This document shows positions 49,299 to 57,755 of a stretch of 64,000 nt of DNA, piece by piece; the stretch's first letter is position 1, and each line of letters opens with the position of its first letter. The translations under genes were made by a program, and so were the position numbers. This DNA is from CAZABC01 sp964483405 (GTDB taxonomy: Bacteria > Chloroflexota > Limnocylindria > Limnocylindrales > CSP1-4). Location: contig CAZABC010000013.1 of the NCBI GenBank assembly GCA_964483405.1, forward strand, positions 1-64,000, written 5' to 3'. The notes under the pieces are model-generated. The model worked only from the letters and a program-made list of their open reading frames with translations, searched no databases and was not told where the DNA came from.

Positions 49299-49437
49299 GG
49301 TCGGCTCCTTCGGACGCGGGCGCCCCATCGTGGGCCATCCGCTGGGGGCGGTGTCAAGGGTCCCGGGCACGCGCATGCGACGACGCCGGCGGGCGGATCC
49401 ACCGGCGTCGTCGATGGAGCGGCTGCGGGGTCGCCGA

Positions 49438-49935
49438 CTAGGAGTCGGAGGTCGATCCCTCGGGGGTCGTGCCGTCGTCCGTCTCGGTGTCGCCGTCACC
49501 CCAATGGCCGTGACCGTGGCCGCGACCACCGAACGGGCGGAGCGACCGGAGCTCCTCCTGGGTGATCACGCCATCGTCCATGAGCGACTCGAGCTGGCGG
49601 AGCGGGTGATCTTCGGGGAGCTGGTCGAGCTCCTCCTGGGTGATCTTGCCGTCCTCGAGGAACGACTTGACGAGCTCGCGGTTCTTCTCGCGCTCGGCCT
49701 GGATGGCGTCCTTCTCGGCCTCGACGGCGGCGACGATCTTGTCGGCCTGGGCCTGGGTGATCGTGCCGTCGGCGACCAGGTCGTCGAGGACGCCCTCGAG
49801 CACCTCGACGCCACGGCCGCCGACCGTCGGCGCGGTCGCGGGGTCGGTCGCCTCGGCGGACGGGGCCGCGAGGACGGTCGTCGCGCCGACGAGGAGCAGG
49901 GCTCCGGCGGCGATGGTGACGATCAGCTTCCGCAT
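49438..49935 (-). CDS. secreted acidic repeat protein
   Basis: The 165-residue product has a signal peptide (MRKLIVTIAAGALLLVGATTVLA, likely cut near 23). Then come three short repeats of the form DG(T/K/V)ITQ(A/E)(Q/E) followed by a helix (near 56, 95 and 123), separated by a charged coiled stretch, and a His/Gly and Asp/Thr-rich tail (GHGHGHWGDGDTETDD). The repeats look like degenerate EF-hand or the helix-turn units of DUF2680/YckD-like proteins. The His/Asp tail could bind metal. GGAGAC precedes the ATG. It follows the two-component system on the same strand by 112 bases. Confidence 0.75.
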   Translation of the reverse strand: MRKLIVTIAAGALLLVGATTVLAAPSAEATDPATAPTVGGRGVEVLEGVLDDLVADGTITQAQADKIVAAVEAEKDAIQAEREKNRELVKSFLEDGKITQEELDQLPEDHPLRQLESLMDDGVITQEELRSLRPFGGRGHGHGHWGDGDTETDDGTTPEGSTSDS

Positions 49936-50001
49936 TCGGTCTCCTTGTGCTGCGGGGTTCGTGGGTGCGCCGGTCGGACCCGGCGCGCCCCGGTGTCGAT
50001 G

Positions 50002-50007
50002 ACGGTA
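50002..50007 (-). promoter_or_regulatory. -10-like element (TACCGT) of the secreted repeat protein
   Basis: TACCGT on the minus strand lies 66 bases before ATG 49935, so the gene may have its own promoter besides read-through from the sensor kinase. Confidence 0.3.
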
Positions 50008-50047
50008 GGTCCCGAGCCTTGGATCGGCCGGGGTGTCGGCTGGGAGG

Positions 50048-51472
50048 TCACTGGGAGATGGTCGTGGGCTCGCCGAGCGGCAGGGTGACCGTGAACGACG
50101 CCCCGCCGCCCGGCGTCGGAGCGTGGGCGATCGTCCCGTCGTGGGCGGCGAGGACGGAGTTCGCGATCGCGAGCCCGAGACCGCTCCCGCCGTGGTCGCG
50201 AGCCCGTGACGGATCGGCTCGGTAGAAGCGGTCGAAGACGCGCTCCTCGTGCTCGACGGGGATGCCGGGGCCGTGATCGACGACCCGCAGCACCGCTCGG
50301 GCCGGGTCGCCCTCGACGGAGAGGACGACCTCCACCGGCGTCGCCGGCGGGGTGTGGACCCGGACATTGGCGAGGAGGTTCCCGACGACCTGGCGGAGGC
50401 GGTCCTCGTCGCCCGTCACGACGACGGCCGTCGCGATGTCGGCGACGACGGGACGGCCGGCTTCGACGACCCGCAGGTCGGCGACCGCGTCCCCGACGAC
50501 CGCGCTCAGGTCCACGGGCCGGCGCTCGAGTGGCCGGCCCTGGTCGAGCCGGGCGAGGAGGAGCAGGTCCTCGGTCAGCGCCGTCATCCGCCGGCTCTCG
50601 GTGTCGATCCGGCCCATCGCCGCGTCGAGGGTCGGCGGGTCGGCGAGACCGCCCGACCGATACAGCTCGGCGTAGCCGCGGATCGCCGTCAGGGGGGTCC
50701 GCAGCTCGTGCGAGGCGTCGGCGACGAACCGCCGCAGCCGGCGCTCGCTGCGGTCCTTGGCCTCGAGCGCGGCCTGCTGGGCATCGAAGGCGGCCTGGAG
50801 GTCGTCGAGCATCGTGTTGACCGCGGTGCCGACGCGGCCGACCTCGGTCCCGGGGTCGCCGACCGCGACGCGCTCGGAGAGGTCGCCGGCCGAGATCCGG
50901 CTCGCCGTCCCGGCGATCGCCTCGAGCGGCTGGAGGCCCCGCCGGATCAGCCACCAGCCGATCCCGAGGGCCGCCGCGAGGACGAGCGCCCCGACGACCA
51001 GCAGGTTCCGGATGAGCGCCGCGGTCGCCTGGCCGATCTCGGTCAGCGGCGCGGCAAGGATGCGATGGAACCCCCGCTCGCCCCGCTCGGCGAGCATCCG
51101 GTAGGCGACGCTGCCGTCCTCGGACCGGCCCTCGAAGACGGTGCCGAGCGGCGCGTCGATGACGCCGCCGCGGATCGAGGGCACGACCGGCAGCGGATCG
51201 GGTGCCGCGCGCGTGCCCGACGGGACGGCGGCGAGCGTGGTGCCCTCGGGTCCGACGATGAGGACGGCGACCGACCGACCGGCCGGGTCGTCCGGGTCGC
51301 CGGCGAGCTCCGGGATCCGGTCGAACCGGTCGCGTCCGCTCAGGAGCAGCCGCTGGTCGACGAGCTCGACGAGGTTGGCCCGGGTGAAGGCCACGACCAG
51401 GGCCCCGGTGGCGAGGAGCGCGACGGCGAGCAGCCCCGCCATGACGAGGAGGAGCCGGGTCCGGAGGGTCAT
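50048..51472 (-). CDS. sensor histidine kinase
   Basis: Membrane sensor of a two-component system, 474 residues: TM1 about 7-30, an extracytoplasmic domain (31-155), TM2 about 157-176, HAMP (177-230), the H-box SHELRTPLTAIRGYAEL with phospho-accepting His255, and an ATP-binding domain with N-box (NLLANVRVHT), DHGPGIP, and GGSGLGLAI. The ATG overlaps the response-regulator stop (ATGA). The outer domain is Asp/Gly/Pro-rich and not recognised. The secreted repeat protein encoded next may be regulated by or feed into it. Confidence 0.93.
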   Translation of the reverse strand: MTLRTRLLLVMAGLLAVALLATGALVVAFTRANLVELVDQRLLLSGRDRFDRIPELAGDPDDPAGRSVAVLIVGPEGTTLAAVPSGTRAAPDPLPVVPSIRGGVIDAPLGTVFEGRSEDGSVAYRMLAERGERGFHRILAAPLTEIGQATAALIRNLLVVGALVLAAALGIGWWLIRRGLQPLEAIAGTASRISAGDLSERVAVGDPGTEVGRVGTAVNTMLDDLQAAFDAQQAALEAKDRSERRLRRFVADASHELRTPLTAIRGYAELYRSGGLADPPTLDAAMGRIDTESRRMTALTEDLLLLARLDQGRPLERRPVDLSAVVGDAVADLRVVEAGRPVVADIATAVVVTGDEDRLRQVVGNLLANVRVHTPPATPVEVVLSVEGDPARAVLRVVDHGPGIPVEHEERVFDRFYRADPSRARDHGGSGLGLAIANSVLAAHDGTIAHAPTPGGGASFTVTLPLGEPTTISQ

Positions 51473-52236
51473 CGCCCGCCGTCGGCCCGGATCGTGTAGC
51501 CGAAGCCGCGAACGGTCCTGATCAGGCGGGGCTCGACCCGGTCGACCTTGCGCCGGAGGTAGCTGATGTACGTCTCGACGACGTTCTCCTCGCCCTCGAA
51601 GTCGTAGTTCCAGACGTGGTCGAGGATCTGCTGCTTCGAGAGGACCCGCTCGGGGTTGAGGAGCAGGTACCGCAGCAGGCGGAACTCGGTCGGCGAGAGC
51701 TGGACCTCGGCGCCGGCCCGCCAGACCTGGTGGCGGTCCTCGTCGAGCTCGAGGTCGCGGTAGCGGAGCCGGGCCGTGCCATCAGTGCCGCCCTTCGTCC
51801 GGCGGAGGTGGGCGGCGATCCGGAGGGTCAGCTCCTGGAGCGAGAAGGGCTTCGTGACGTAGTCGTCGCCGCCGCGGACGAAGCCGGCGATCCGGTCGTC
51901 CTCGGCATCGCGGGCGGTCAGGAAGATGACCGGCACGAAGTCCTTGCGCTCGCGGAGTCGGCGGCAGACCTCGAAGCCGTCGAGGTCGGGCAGCATCACG
52001 TCGAGGAGGACGAGGTCGGGGGTCGCGGTCGCCGCGGCGTCGAGGGCGCCCCGGCCGGTCGCCGTCGTCGTCACCCGGTAGCCGACGTAGCGCAGCGCGG
52101 TCCCGAGGAGGTCGGTGATCGACGGCTCGTCGTCGACGACGAGGATGTGGGCGCCGGGGAAGCCGGTGGTTCCGAGGGTCACGTGGGGCGTCTCCGGTTC
52201 GGGCGTCGGGCGGCCGCTGTCGGTCGCCGTGGGCAT
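51469..52236 (-). CDS. OmpR-family response regulator
   Basis: The 255-residue product has a 28-residue lead, a receiver domain (30-145; DDEP at 35-38, phospho-acceptor Asp79 in LLDVMLPD, KPF near 130) and a winged-helix effector (about 158-252; LSPTEFRLLRYLLLNPERVLSKQQILDHVW, ETYISYLRRKVD, IRTVRGFGY). The closest known layout is PrrA/MprA/TcrA of actinobacteria. It begins the operon. A TAAGGT hexamer ends 12 bases before the ATG, and the intervening sequence repeats GGTTC, where its own product might bind. Confidence 0.93.
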   Translation of the reverse strand: MPTATDSGRPTPEPETPHVTLGTTGFPGAHILVVDDEPSITDLLGTALRYVGYRVTTTATGRGALDAAATATPDLVLLDVMLPDLDGFEVCRRLRERKDFVPVIFLTARDAEDDRIAGFVRGGDDYVTKPFSLQELTLRIAAHLRRTKGGTDGTARLRYRDLELDEDRHQVWRAGAEVQLSPTEFRLLRYLLLNPERVLSKQQILDHVWNYDFEGEENVVETYISYLRRKVDRVEPRLIRTVRGFGYTIRADGGR

Positions 52237-52248
52237 GGAACCAGCCGA

Positions 52249-52254
52249 ACCTTA
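52249..52254 (-). promoter_or_regulatory. -10-like element (TAAGGT) of the two-component operon
   Basis: TAAGGT on the minus strand ends 12 bases before ATG 52236; a very short leader without a ribosome site is predicted. Confidence 0.4.
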
Positions 52255-52291
52255 CGGGTCCCTGTGAATCGCCGCCGGCCCGGGCCGGGGT

Positions 52292-52567
52292 CTACGCGCG
52301 GTCGAGCTCGCGGTCGATCGCCCGGAGGATGAAGCGGGCGGCCTCGGCGCTCTTGCCGCCGACCTTGCCGTCCTCGCCCGTCTCGAGCGCGACCGCGAGG
52401 TCGCCGAGCATCGCGTCGAGCGCCGGCGTCCGGACGAGGACCCTGGACGCGAAGGCCGCCTCGAGCCCCGCGACCGCGGCCCGGGCGTTCGCCACCGCGT
52501 GGCCGGGCGCGGCGATCCGCTCGCGGAAGGCGGCCCGAGCGGCCGCCGCGGCCGGGCCGTCGGTCAT
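52292..52567 (-). CDS. small helical protein of unknown function
   Basis: The 91-residue product starts at an ATG overlapping the acetyltransferase stop (ATGA). It is Ala-rich and helical (AAARAAFRERIAAPGHAVANARAAVAGLEAAFASRV) with LDAMLGDLAVALETGEDGKVGGKSAEAARFILRAIDREL. No family recognised. Its coupling to the GNAT gene is the only functional clue. Confidence 0.6.
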   Translation of the reverse strand: MTDGPAAAAARAAFRERIAAPGHAVANARAAVAGLEAAFASRVLVRTPALDAMLGDLAVALETGEDGKVGGKSAEAARFILRAIDRELDRA

Positions 52568-53217
52568 CGGCGCTCCCCGGCGGCCGCCGCGGCCGGCGCC
52601 GGACGGGCGCGGGCCTCCTCGTCGATACCGGCGCCGACGGCGGGGTCGCGATCGCGGGTCAGCCGGGCCGACCACTCGTGGGCCAGGATGCTCATGTGCA
52701 GCTCGTCCCAGAAGCGGCCGTCACGCCAGATCGCCTCGCGGGACCGCCCCTCGACGACGAAGCCCACCCGCCGATAGGCGCGGATCGCGCGTTCGTTGAA
52801 GGCGAAGACCGCGAGCGCCACCCGGTGGAGGCCGAGCGTGCCAAACGCATGGTCGACCATCAGGGCCGTCGCCTCGGACCCGTAGCCGTGACCCCAGGCG
52901 TCCTTCTCGCCGATGGTGATGTGGAAGAGGACCGAGCCGTTCTCGCCGTCGAGCTGGCTGAAGGCGCAGGTCCCGACGAGCCGGTCACCCTCGCGCACGT
53001 GGATCGCCATCGCCAGCGAGTCGGTGCCGACCACCCGGGCCTGGAAGAAGCGGTCGATCTCGACCGGCGACATCGGGCCGTCCTGGTAGCGGGCGAGCCG
53101 GGCGACCTCGGGATCGGCGTACCAGCGCCGGAAGGCGGCGAGGTTTTCGGGGGCGTGACGGCGGAGGACGACCGCCCGGCCGACGAGCTCGTGCGGGAAC
53201 CATGAGCGCGGGATCAT
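52564..53217 (-). CDS. GNAT-family N-acetyltransferase (RimJ/RimL-like)
   Basis: The 217-residue product has the Acetyltransf_3 pattern: LVGRAVVLRRHAPENLAAFRRWYADPEVARLARY (9-42), LVGTCAFSQLDGENGSVLFHITIGEKDAWGHGYGSEATALMVDHAF (acetyl-CoA loop, about 84-130), then LGLHRVALAVFAFNERAIRAYRRVGFVVEG near 133-162. The C-terminal 30 residues are Ala/Arg-rich. The start at 53217 is supported by TACGCT 8 bases upstream on the minus strand. Acceptor could be a ribosomal-protein N-terminus or small amine. Confidence 0.88.
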   Translation of the reverse strand: MIPRSWFPHELVGRAVVLRRHAPENLAAFRRWYADPEVARLARYQDGPMSPVEIDRFFQARVVGTDSLAMAIHVREGDRLVGTCAFSQLDGENGSVLFHITIGEKDAWGHGYGSEATALMVDHAFGTLGLHRVALAVFAFNERAIRAYRRVGFVVEGRSREAIWRDGRFWDELHMSILAHEWSARLTRDRDPAVGAGIDEEARARPAPAAAAAGERR

Positions 53218-53225
53218 GCCGGGCG

Positions 53226-53231
53226 AGCGTA
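53226..53231 (-). promoter_or_regulatory. -10 element (TACGCT) of acetyltransferase operon
   Basis: TACGCT on the minus strand ends 8 bases before ATG 53217. The DNA-ligase -10 box begins only 18 bases away on the other strand, so the two divergent promoters share one short region. Confidence 0.5.
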
Positions 53232-53249
53232 CCCGACGTGGCCGCTCGC

Positions 53250-53255
53250 TACCAT
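53250..53255 (+). promoter_or_regulatory. -10 element (TACCAT) of DNA ligase gene
   Basis: TACCAT ends 6 bases before ATG 53262; predicted leaderless. Confidence 0.6.
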
Positions 53256-53261
53256 CCCGCC

Positions 53262-54956
53262 ATGCGGGAGTGGACGGCGACGGCGGACCGCCTGGCGGCG
53301 ACGACGAGGACGTCGGAGAAGACGGCGATCCTGGCGGCGTACCTCGCGGCCCGCTCGCCCGACGAGCTCCCGATCGCCTGCACGTTCCTGACCGGGCGGC
53401 CCTTCCCTGAGAGCGACCAGCGCTCGGCGGGCCTCGGCTGGGCGAGCGCGATGGAGGCGATCGCTGCGCTGACCGGCGCCGACCGGGCCGCCTTCGGCGC
53501 CGCGTACGACCGTCACTCGGACGTCGGGCTCGCGGTCGAGGACCTCCTCGTCGCGGCCGGCCACGCTCCCGACCCGGGCGCCTCGCCGACCCTCGCCGAG
53601 GTCGCCGCCGCATTCGCCGCCATCGAGGCCGCCTCCGGTGGGGCGGCGAAGGCGGCGATCTTCGGGGCGCTGCTCGCCCGCTGCGACCCCGCGACCGCCC
53701 GGGGCGTCGTGAAGGTCGTGACCGGCGAGCTCCGGATCGGGCTCCGCGAGGGCCTCCTCGAGGCGGCGATCGCCCGGGCCTTCGACCGGCCGCTCGAGGC
53801 GGTGAAGCGCGCCGGCCAGCTGACCGGCGATCTCGGCGCCACCGCCCGCCTCGCCCGCGAGGACCGCCTGGCCGAGGCATCGCTCCGGCTCTTCCGGCCG
53901 CTCAAGCCGATGCTCGCCTCGCCCGCGGAGGACGCGGCCGAGATCCTCGCCCGGCTCGGGCCGCTGGTCTGGGTCGAGGACAAGTACGACGGCATCCGGG
54001 CCCAGCTCCATCGCGCCGGCGACGAGGTCCGGCTCTTCTCCCGCGATCTCCACGACGTCACCGGCCAGTTCCCCGAGATCGCCGCCGGGGCCCGCGAGCT
54101 CGGCTGGAGCGGCGTCCTCGACGGCGAGGTCCTCGCCTACCGCGACGGGACCGTCCTGCCGTTCCTCCAGCTCCAGGCCCGGCTCGGCCGGAAGGACCCG
54201 TCGGCGGGGATCCGGGCCGAGATCCCGGTCATCTTCGTCGCCTGGGATGCCCTCGCCCTCGGTCCCGGCGACGGGCCCGCCGAGGCCCTGCTCGAGCGGC
54301 CGCTGCGCGAGCGGCGGACGCGGCTCGAGGCGCTCGGCCTGCCGCTGGCCGACGACGGCGGCGTCTTCGCCCTGTCGCACCTCGCGACGGCGGACTCGGT
54401 CGACGCGCTCGAGACGGCCTTCGCGGCCGCTCGCGCCAGGCGGAACGAGGGCCTCCTCGTCAAGGACCCCGAGAGCCGCTACTCGCCCGGCCGGCGCGGC
54501 TACGGCTGGCTGAAGATGAAGAAGGCGCTCGCCACCCTCGACTGCGTCGTCGTCGGCGTGGAGGTCGGCCATGGCAAGCGTCACGGCGTGCTCTCGGACT
54601 ACACGTTCGCGGTCTGGGACCGCGAACGGGCGCGGCTGGTGACGATCGGCAAGGCCTACAGCGGGTTGACCGACGCCGAGCTCGCCAAGATGACCGCCTG
54701 GTTCGAGGCGCACACGATCGAGCGGCACGGCCGCTACCGCGTCGTCGAGCCGGCGATCGTCGTCGAGATCGCCTTCGACGTCATCATGCGATCGACCCGC
54801 CACCGCAGCGGCTTCGCCCTTCGCTTCCCGCGGATCGCCCGGCTCCGGCCGGACAAGACGGCGGCCGACGCCGACGACCTCGTCGCGGTCGAGTCCGTCT
54901 TCACCGGGCTCCAGGCCGGCGCCGAGCACCTCGTCACGGCGAGCGCCCGTCGCTGA
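53262..54956 (+). CDS. ATP-dependent DNA ligase, archaeal/LigB type
   Basis: Seals nicks using ATP. The 564-residue product has an N-terminal DNA-binding helical domain (1-210), the adenylated Lys241 in VEDKYDGIRAQLH (motif I), LDGEVLAY (motif III), NEGLLVKDP (motif IV), GWLKMKK (motif V) and a C-terminal OB domain with RHRSGFALRFPRIARLRPDK (motif VI region). The length and order match the replicative ligases of archaea and the extra ligases of many high-GC bacteria, so a repair role beside an NAD-dependent LigA is likely. No Ku or LigD genes nearby. Confidence 0.93.
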   Translation: MREWTATADRLAATTRTSEKTAILAAYLAARSPDELPIACTFLTGRPFPESDQRSAGLGWASAMEAIAALTGADRAAFGAAYDRHSDVGLAVEDLLVAAGHAPDPGASPTLAEVAAAFAAIEAASGGAAKAAIFGALLARCDPATARGVVKVVTGELRIGLREGLLEAAIARAFDRPLEAVKRAGQLTGDLGATARLAREDRLAEASLRLFRPLKPMLASPAEDAAEILARLGPLVWVEDKYDGIRAQLHRAGDEVRLFSRDLHDVTGQFPEIAAGARELGWSGVLDGEVLAYRDGTVLPFLQLQARLGRKDPSAGIRAEIPVIFVAWDALALGPGDGPAEALLERPLRERRTRLEALGLPLADDGGVFALSHLATADSVDALETAFAAARARRNEGLLVKDPESRYSPGRRGYGWLKMKKALATLDCVVVGVEVGHGKRHGVLSDYTFAVWDRERARLVTIGKAYSGLTDAELAKMTAWFEAHTIERHGRYRVVEPAIVVEIAFDVIMRSTRHRSGFALRFPRIARLRPDKTAADADDLVAVESVFTGLQAGAEHLVTASARR

Positions 54957-55025
54957 CGCAGGCCCCCGGGCACCGAGGAGGTCCCGGACACGGCGACTTC
55001 AGGTGGTGCCGTGCGGTCCGGGTGC

Positions 55026-55053
55026 TTGCCCTCGGCGGGCCGGCGACTATCCT
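55026..55053 (+). promoter_or_regulatory. promoter (TTGCCC-16-TATCCT) of the 55-kb unknown gene
   Basis: TTGCCC at 55026-55031 and TATCCT at 55048-55053 are 16 bases apart; ATG 55060 follows after 6 bases, so the gene combines a recognisable -35 with a leaderless start. Confidence 0.55.
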
Positions 55054-55059
55054 CGGGCC

Positions 55060-55635
55060 ATGTTCATCAACGTGGCACCCGAGCGACCGGCCGAGCTCAC
55101 CCTCTACACCGACGCCTACGTCGTCCGCGGCACCGTCCGGACGCGCCAGCACCGGGTCTCCGACATCCTCGAGCGAGCCGACGAGTCGTTCCTCGTCCTC
55201 GAGGAGGTCGTCCTCGAGGAGTCCGGCAGCCGCGGCGACGTCATCCGGACGCCGTTCGCCCAGGTGAACCTCGCGGCGGTCCTGTTCGCCGTCTCGGACC
55301 TGCCCGTCGAGCCGGTCCCGGAGCTGCGGACGGTCAAGTCCCGCGAGCAGGCGCTCGTGACCGTGCCGCCGTTCAAGCTGACCGGCACGATCCACCTGCT
55401 CCCCGAGCGCGAGCTCCGCGAGTCGCTCCTCGAGCTCACCGGGCGCTTCATCCCGATGACCGACGTGACCTTCTGGTCCGACGATATCGCCTACCCCCGG
55501 ACGACCGTGGCGATGGCCGCGGTGAACCACGAGCGGGCCCAGATCCTCGCACCCCACCGTGTCGTCGACCCGTGGGCGGGTCTCTCGTCCAGCGACGGCG
55601 ACCCGATGGCCGCCGAGGGCGACGCGGGGACCTGA
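55060..55635 (+). CDS. conserved-looking protein of unknown function (possibly DUF6812)
   Basis: The 191-residue product has an N-terminal beta-rich part (ELTLYTDAYVVRGTVRTRQHRVSDILERADESFLVLEEVVLEE, about 12-55), TPFAQVNLAAVLFAVSD near 64-82, an IHLLPERELRESLLELTGRFIPMTDVTFW segment near 113-141 and an Asp/Gly tail. I associate this pattern with DUF6812, an uncharacterised family, with limited certainty. No membrane segments or catalytic motif. Monocistronic, convergent with the rhodanese gene. Confidence 0.65.
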   Translation: MFINVAPERPAELTLYTDAYVVRGTVRTRQHRVSDILERADESFLVLEEVVLEESGSRGDVIRTPFAQVNLAAVLFAVSDLPVEPVPELRTVKSREQALVTVPPFKLTGTIHLLPERELRESLLELTGRFIPMTDVTFWSDDIAYPRTTVAMAAVNHERAQILAPHRVVDPWAGLSSSDGDPMAAEGDAGT

Positions 55636-55673
55636 TCCCGGCCCGGTCGCGGACGCCGCCGGCGCGACCTCAC

Positions 55674-56516
55674 CTACCGCTCGACCGGAAGGTCGAGCCG
55701 CTCGCCCCAGTCGGCCCAGCCGCCGTCGTACACGGCGACGTCCTCGTGGCCGAGCCAGGTCAGGACGAAGGCGACCTGGGCGGCGCCGAAGCCCGACCCG
55801 TCGTAGCAGATCGCCCGCAGGCCGCGTCGGAGGCCGGCCGGGCCGATGACGGATCGCAGCTCGTCCGGTGGCCGGAAGCGCCCGTCGCCGGGGCGCGTGA
55901 GCCGGCCGGCCGGCACGTTGACCGCACCCGGGATCCGCCCGAGCCGCCGCCCATCGCCCTGGTGGCCCCGGAACTCGGCCGGGGCGCGGGCGTCGACCAT
56001 GACGGTGTCCGGGGAGGCGACGAGCCCGCGGACCTCGGTCGTCGTCAGGCGGCGGCGCAGCTGTGCCCGGAGGGCGACATCGCCGGGGACCGGGGGGAGC
56101 TCGGCGGTCGCGGTCGGACGGCCCTCGGCGAGCCAGGCCGGGAACCCGCCGTCGAGGACGCGGCAGGAGTCGATGCCGTACGCCCCGAGCGTCCACCACA
56201 CCCGGGTCGCGTACAGGCCGTGGGTGTCGTCGTACAGGACGATGGTCGTCCCGTCGCCGACGCCGGCCCGTCCGAGCGCGGCGGCGACCCGGTCCGGCGG
56301 CGCGAGGAGGAGCGCCCCGGTCGACGGATCGGCATCGACGAGATCGGTCGCCCAGTCCAGGTGGGCGGCCCCCGGGACGTGCCCGGCGGCGAAGGCGGCG
56401 GCGGCTGTCCCGTCGGGACGCCAGCGGACGTCGAGGATCCGCAGCTCCGAGCGCCCGAGGTGGTCGGCCAGCCACTCCGTCGTGGCGAGCAGCTCGGGGC
56501 GCGCGACGGGTGTCAC
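55674..56516 (-). CDS. two-domain rhodanese-like protein lacking the usual catalytic Cys
   Basis: Tandem rhodanese domains of the thiosulfate/3-mercaptopyruvate sulfurtransferase type, 280 residues: LDVRWRPDGTAAAAFAAGHVPGAAHLDWATDL (about 22-53) and DGGFPAWLAEG in domain 1; MVDARAPAEFRG, RIPGAVNVPAGRL and YDGGWADWG in domain 2. The active-site loop of domain 2 should read YCGSG(V/T)(T/R)A; here it is YDGSGFGA, with Asp where the persulfide Cys belongs and a Cys two residues earlier (ICYDGSG). The start is a GTG at 56516; other starts are possible. Divergent from the aminotransferase gene 63 bases away. Confidence 0.8.
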   Translation of the reverse strand: MTPVARPELLATTEWLADHLGRSELRILDVRWRPDGTAAAAFAAGHVPGAAHLDWATDLVDADPSTGALLLAPPDRVAAALGRAGVGDGTTIVLYDDTHGLYATRVWWTLGAYGIDSCRVLDGGFPAWLAEGRPTATAELPPVPGDVALRAQLRRRLTTTEVRGLVASPDTVMVDARAPAEFRGHQGDGRRLGRIPGAVNVPAGRLTRPGDGRFRPPDELRSVIGPAGLRRGLRAICYDGSGFGAAQVAFVLTWLGHEDVAVYDGGWADWGERLDLPVER

Positions 56517-56566
56517 CGGCCGGCGGACGGGACGGAGGGTCGATCGGCCGGCGGGAGCATGGCCGG

Positions 56567-56572
56567 TATCAT
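56567..56572 (+). promoter_or_regulatory. -10 element (TATCAT) of class V aminotransferase
   Basis: TATCAT ends 7 bases before GTG 56580. It lies downstream of the alternative ATG at 56559, which argues for the GTG start. Confidence 0.5.
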
Positions 56573-56579
56573 ACGGCCC

Positions 56580-57755
56580 GTGACCCCCGATCCCGTGGCC
56601 GACGAGGCCCGCCTCGCGGCCTTCCGCGACGCGCTCCCCGCGGTCGGTGCCGGGATCTACCTCGACCCCGGCACCGCCGGGCCGCTGCCGGCCGAGACCG
56701 CCGCGGCGATGGCCGAGTTCGCGGCGTTCGAGCTCCGGACCGGCCGGGCCCATGGCGAATCCCTCGCCGAGATCCTCGCCCGCGTCGATGAGGCGAGGGC
56801 GGCCGTCGCCGCCCTGCTGACCACCGACATCGACCGGATCGCCCTGGCGACGTCGACCTCGGCGGCGATGGGCGCCGCCACGTGGTCGGTCGACTGGCGG
56901 CCCGGTGACCGCGCGGTCACGACGACCGGGCATGCGGGTGGCCTCGGGCCGCTCGACGCCGTCCGCGACCGCCTGGGCGTCGAGCTCGTCGGGGTCGACG
57001 TGGACCGGGCCGGCGACGACGCGGCGGTCCTCGCCGCCTTCGACGCGGCGATCGGGCCGCGGACGAGGCTCGTCTCCGTCGGCCACGTGTCGGGGGCGAC
57101 GGGCGCGCGCCTGCCGATCGAGGCCGTCGCCCGCCTGGCTCACGAGCGCGGCGCGGTCGTCGCCGTGGACGGGGCCCAGGCGGCCGGGGCGATCCCGCTC
57201 GACGTTCCGGCGATCGGCGCCGACTTCTACGCTCTCCCGAGCCAGAAGTGGCTGCTCGGCCCGGAGGGCGTCGCGGCGCTCTGGGTCGCAGCGGGGCAGG
57301 ACCCCGTGTCGTCCCGGGCCATGCGACTCGACCTGGAGGCCTGGTACAAGCCCGCGATCGTCGGCTTCGCGCGGAGCGTCGGCTGGCTGACGATGTTCGT
57401 CGGGCTCGACTGGATCTACGGCCGCGCCGCGACCATGGCCCGGGTCACGCACGCCCGGCTCGGCGGCATCGCCGGTGTCGAGGTCCTGACGCCGGTCGAC
57501 CGTCTCGCGACGACGATCGTCTTCCGGATCGCCGGCTGGCCGGCCGCGACCGCCCTCGAGGAGCTCGGCGCGCGCGTCTTCGCCATCGCCGGGGTCGTGC
57601 CGCCGCTCGACGCGATCCGGATCGGGACCGGCGCCTGGATCACCGAGGCCGAGGTCGAGTGCTTCGCGGGGGCCGTCGAGCTCCTCGCGGCCCACACCCC
57701 CGACACGGTGCCGGCGCGGCGGACCCTCACCATCGTCGACGAGCGTCCGCGGTGA
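56580..57755 (+). CDS. aminotransferase class V (cysteine desulfurase/EgtE/kynureninase-like fold)
   Basis: PLP enzyme of 391 residues: YLDPGTAGPLPAET (27-40), ATSTSAAMGAATWSVDWRPGDRAVTTTGH near 90-118, cofactor Asp197 and Gln200 in VAVDGAQAAGA, and the Schiff-base Lys223 in LPSQKWLLGPEG. The QKWLLGPEG context and lack of a cysteine-bearing loop point to the isopenicillin-N-epimerase-like/EgtE lyase branch rather than NifS/SufS. Its location beside a rhodanese-like gene suggests sulfur chemistry, but this is only positional. Overlaps the next gene by GTGA. Confidence 0.85.
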   Translation: MTPDPVADEARLAAFRDALPAVGAGIYLDPGTAGPLPAETAAAMAEFAAFELRTGRAHGESLAEILARVDEARAAVAALLTTDIDRIALATSTSAAMGAATWSVDWRPGDRAVTTTGHAGGLGPLDAVRDRLGVELVGVDVDRAGDDAAVLAAFDAAIGPRTRLVSVGHVSGATGARLPIEAVARLAHERGAVVAVDGAQAAGAIPLDVPAIGADFYALPSQKWLLGPEGVAALWVAAGQDPVSSRAMRLDLEAWYKPAIVGFARSVGWLTMFVGLDWIYGRAATMARVTHARLGGIAGVEVLTPVDRLATTIVFRIAGWPAATALEELGARVFAIAGVVPPLDAIRIGTGAWITEAEVECFAGAVELLAAHTPDTVPARRTLTIVDERPR

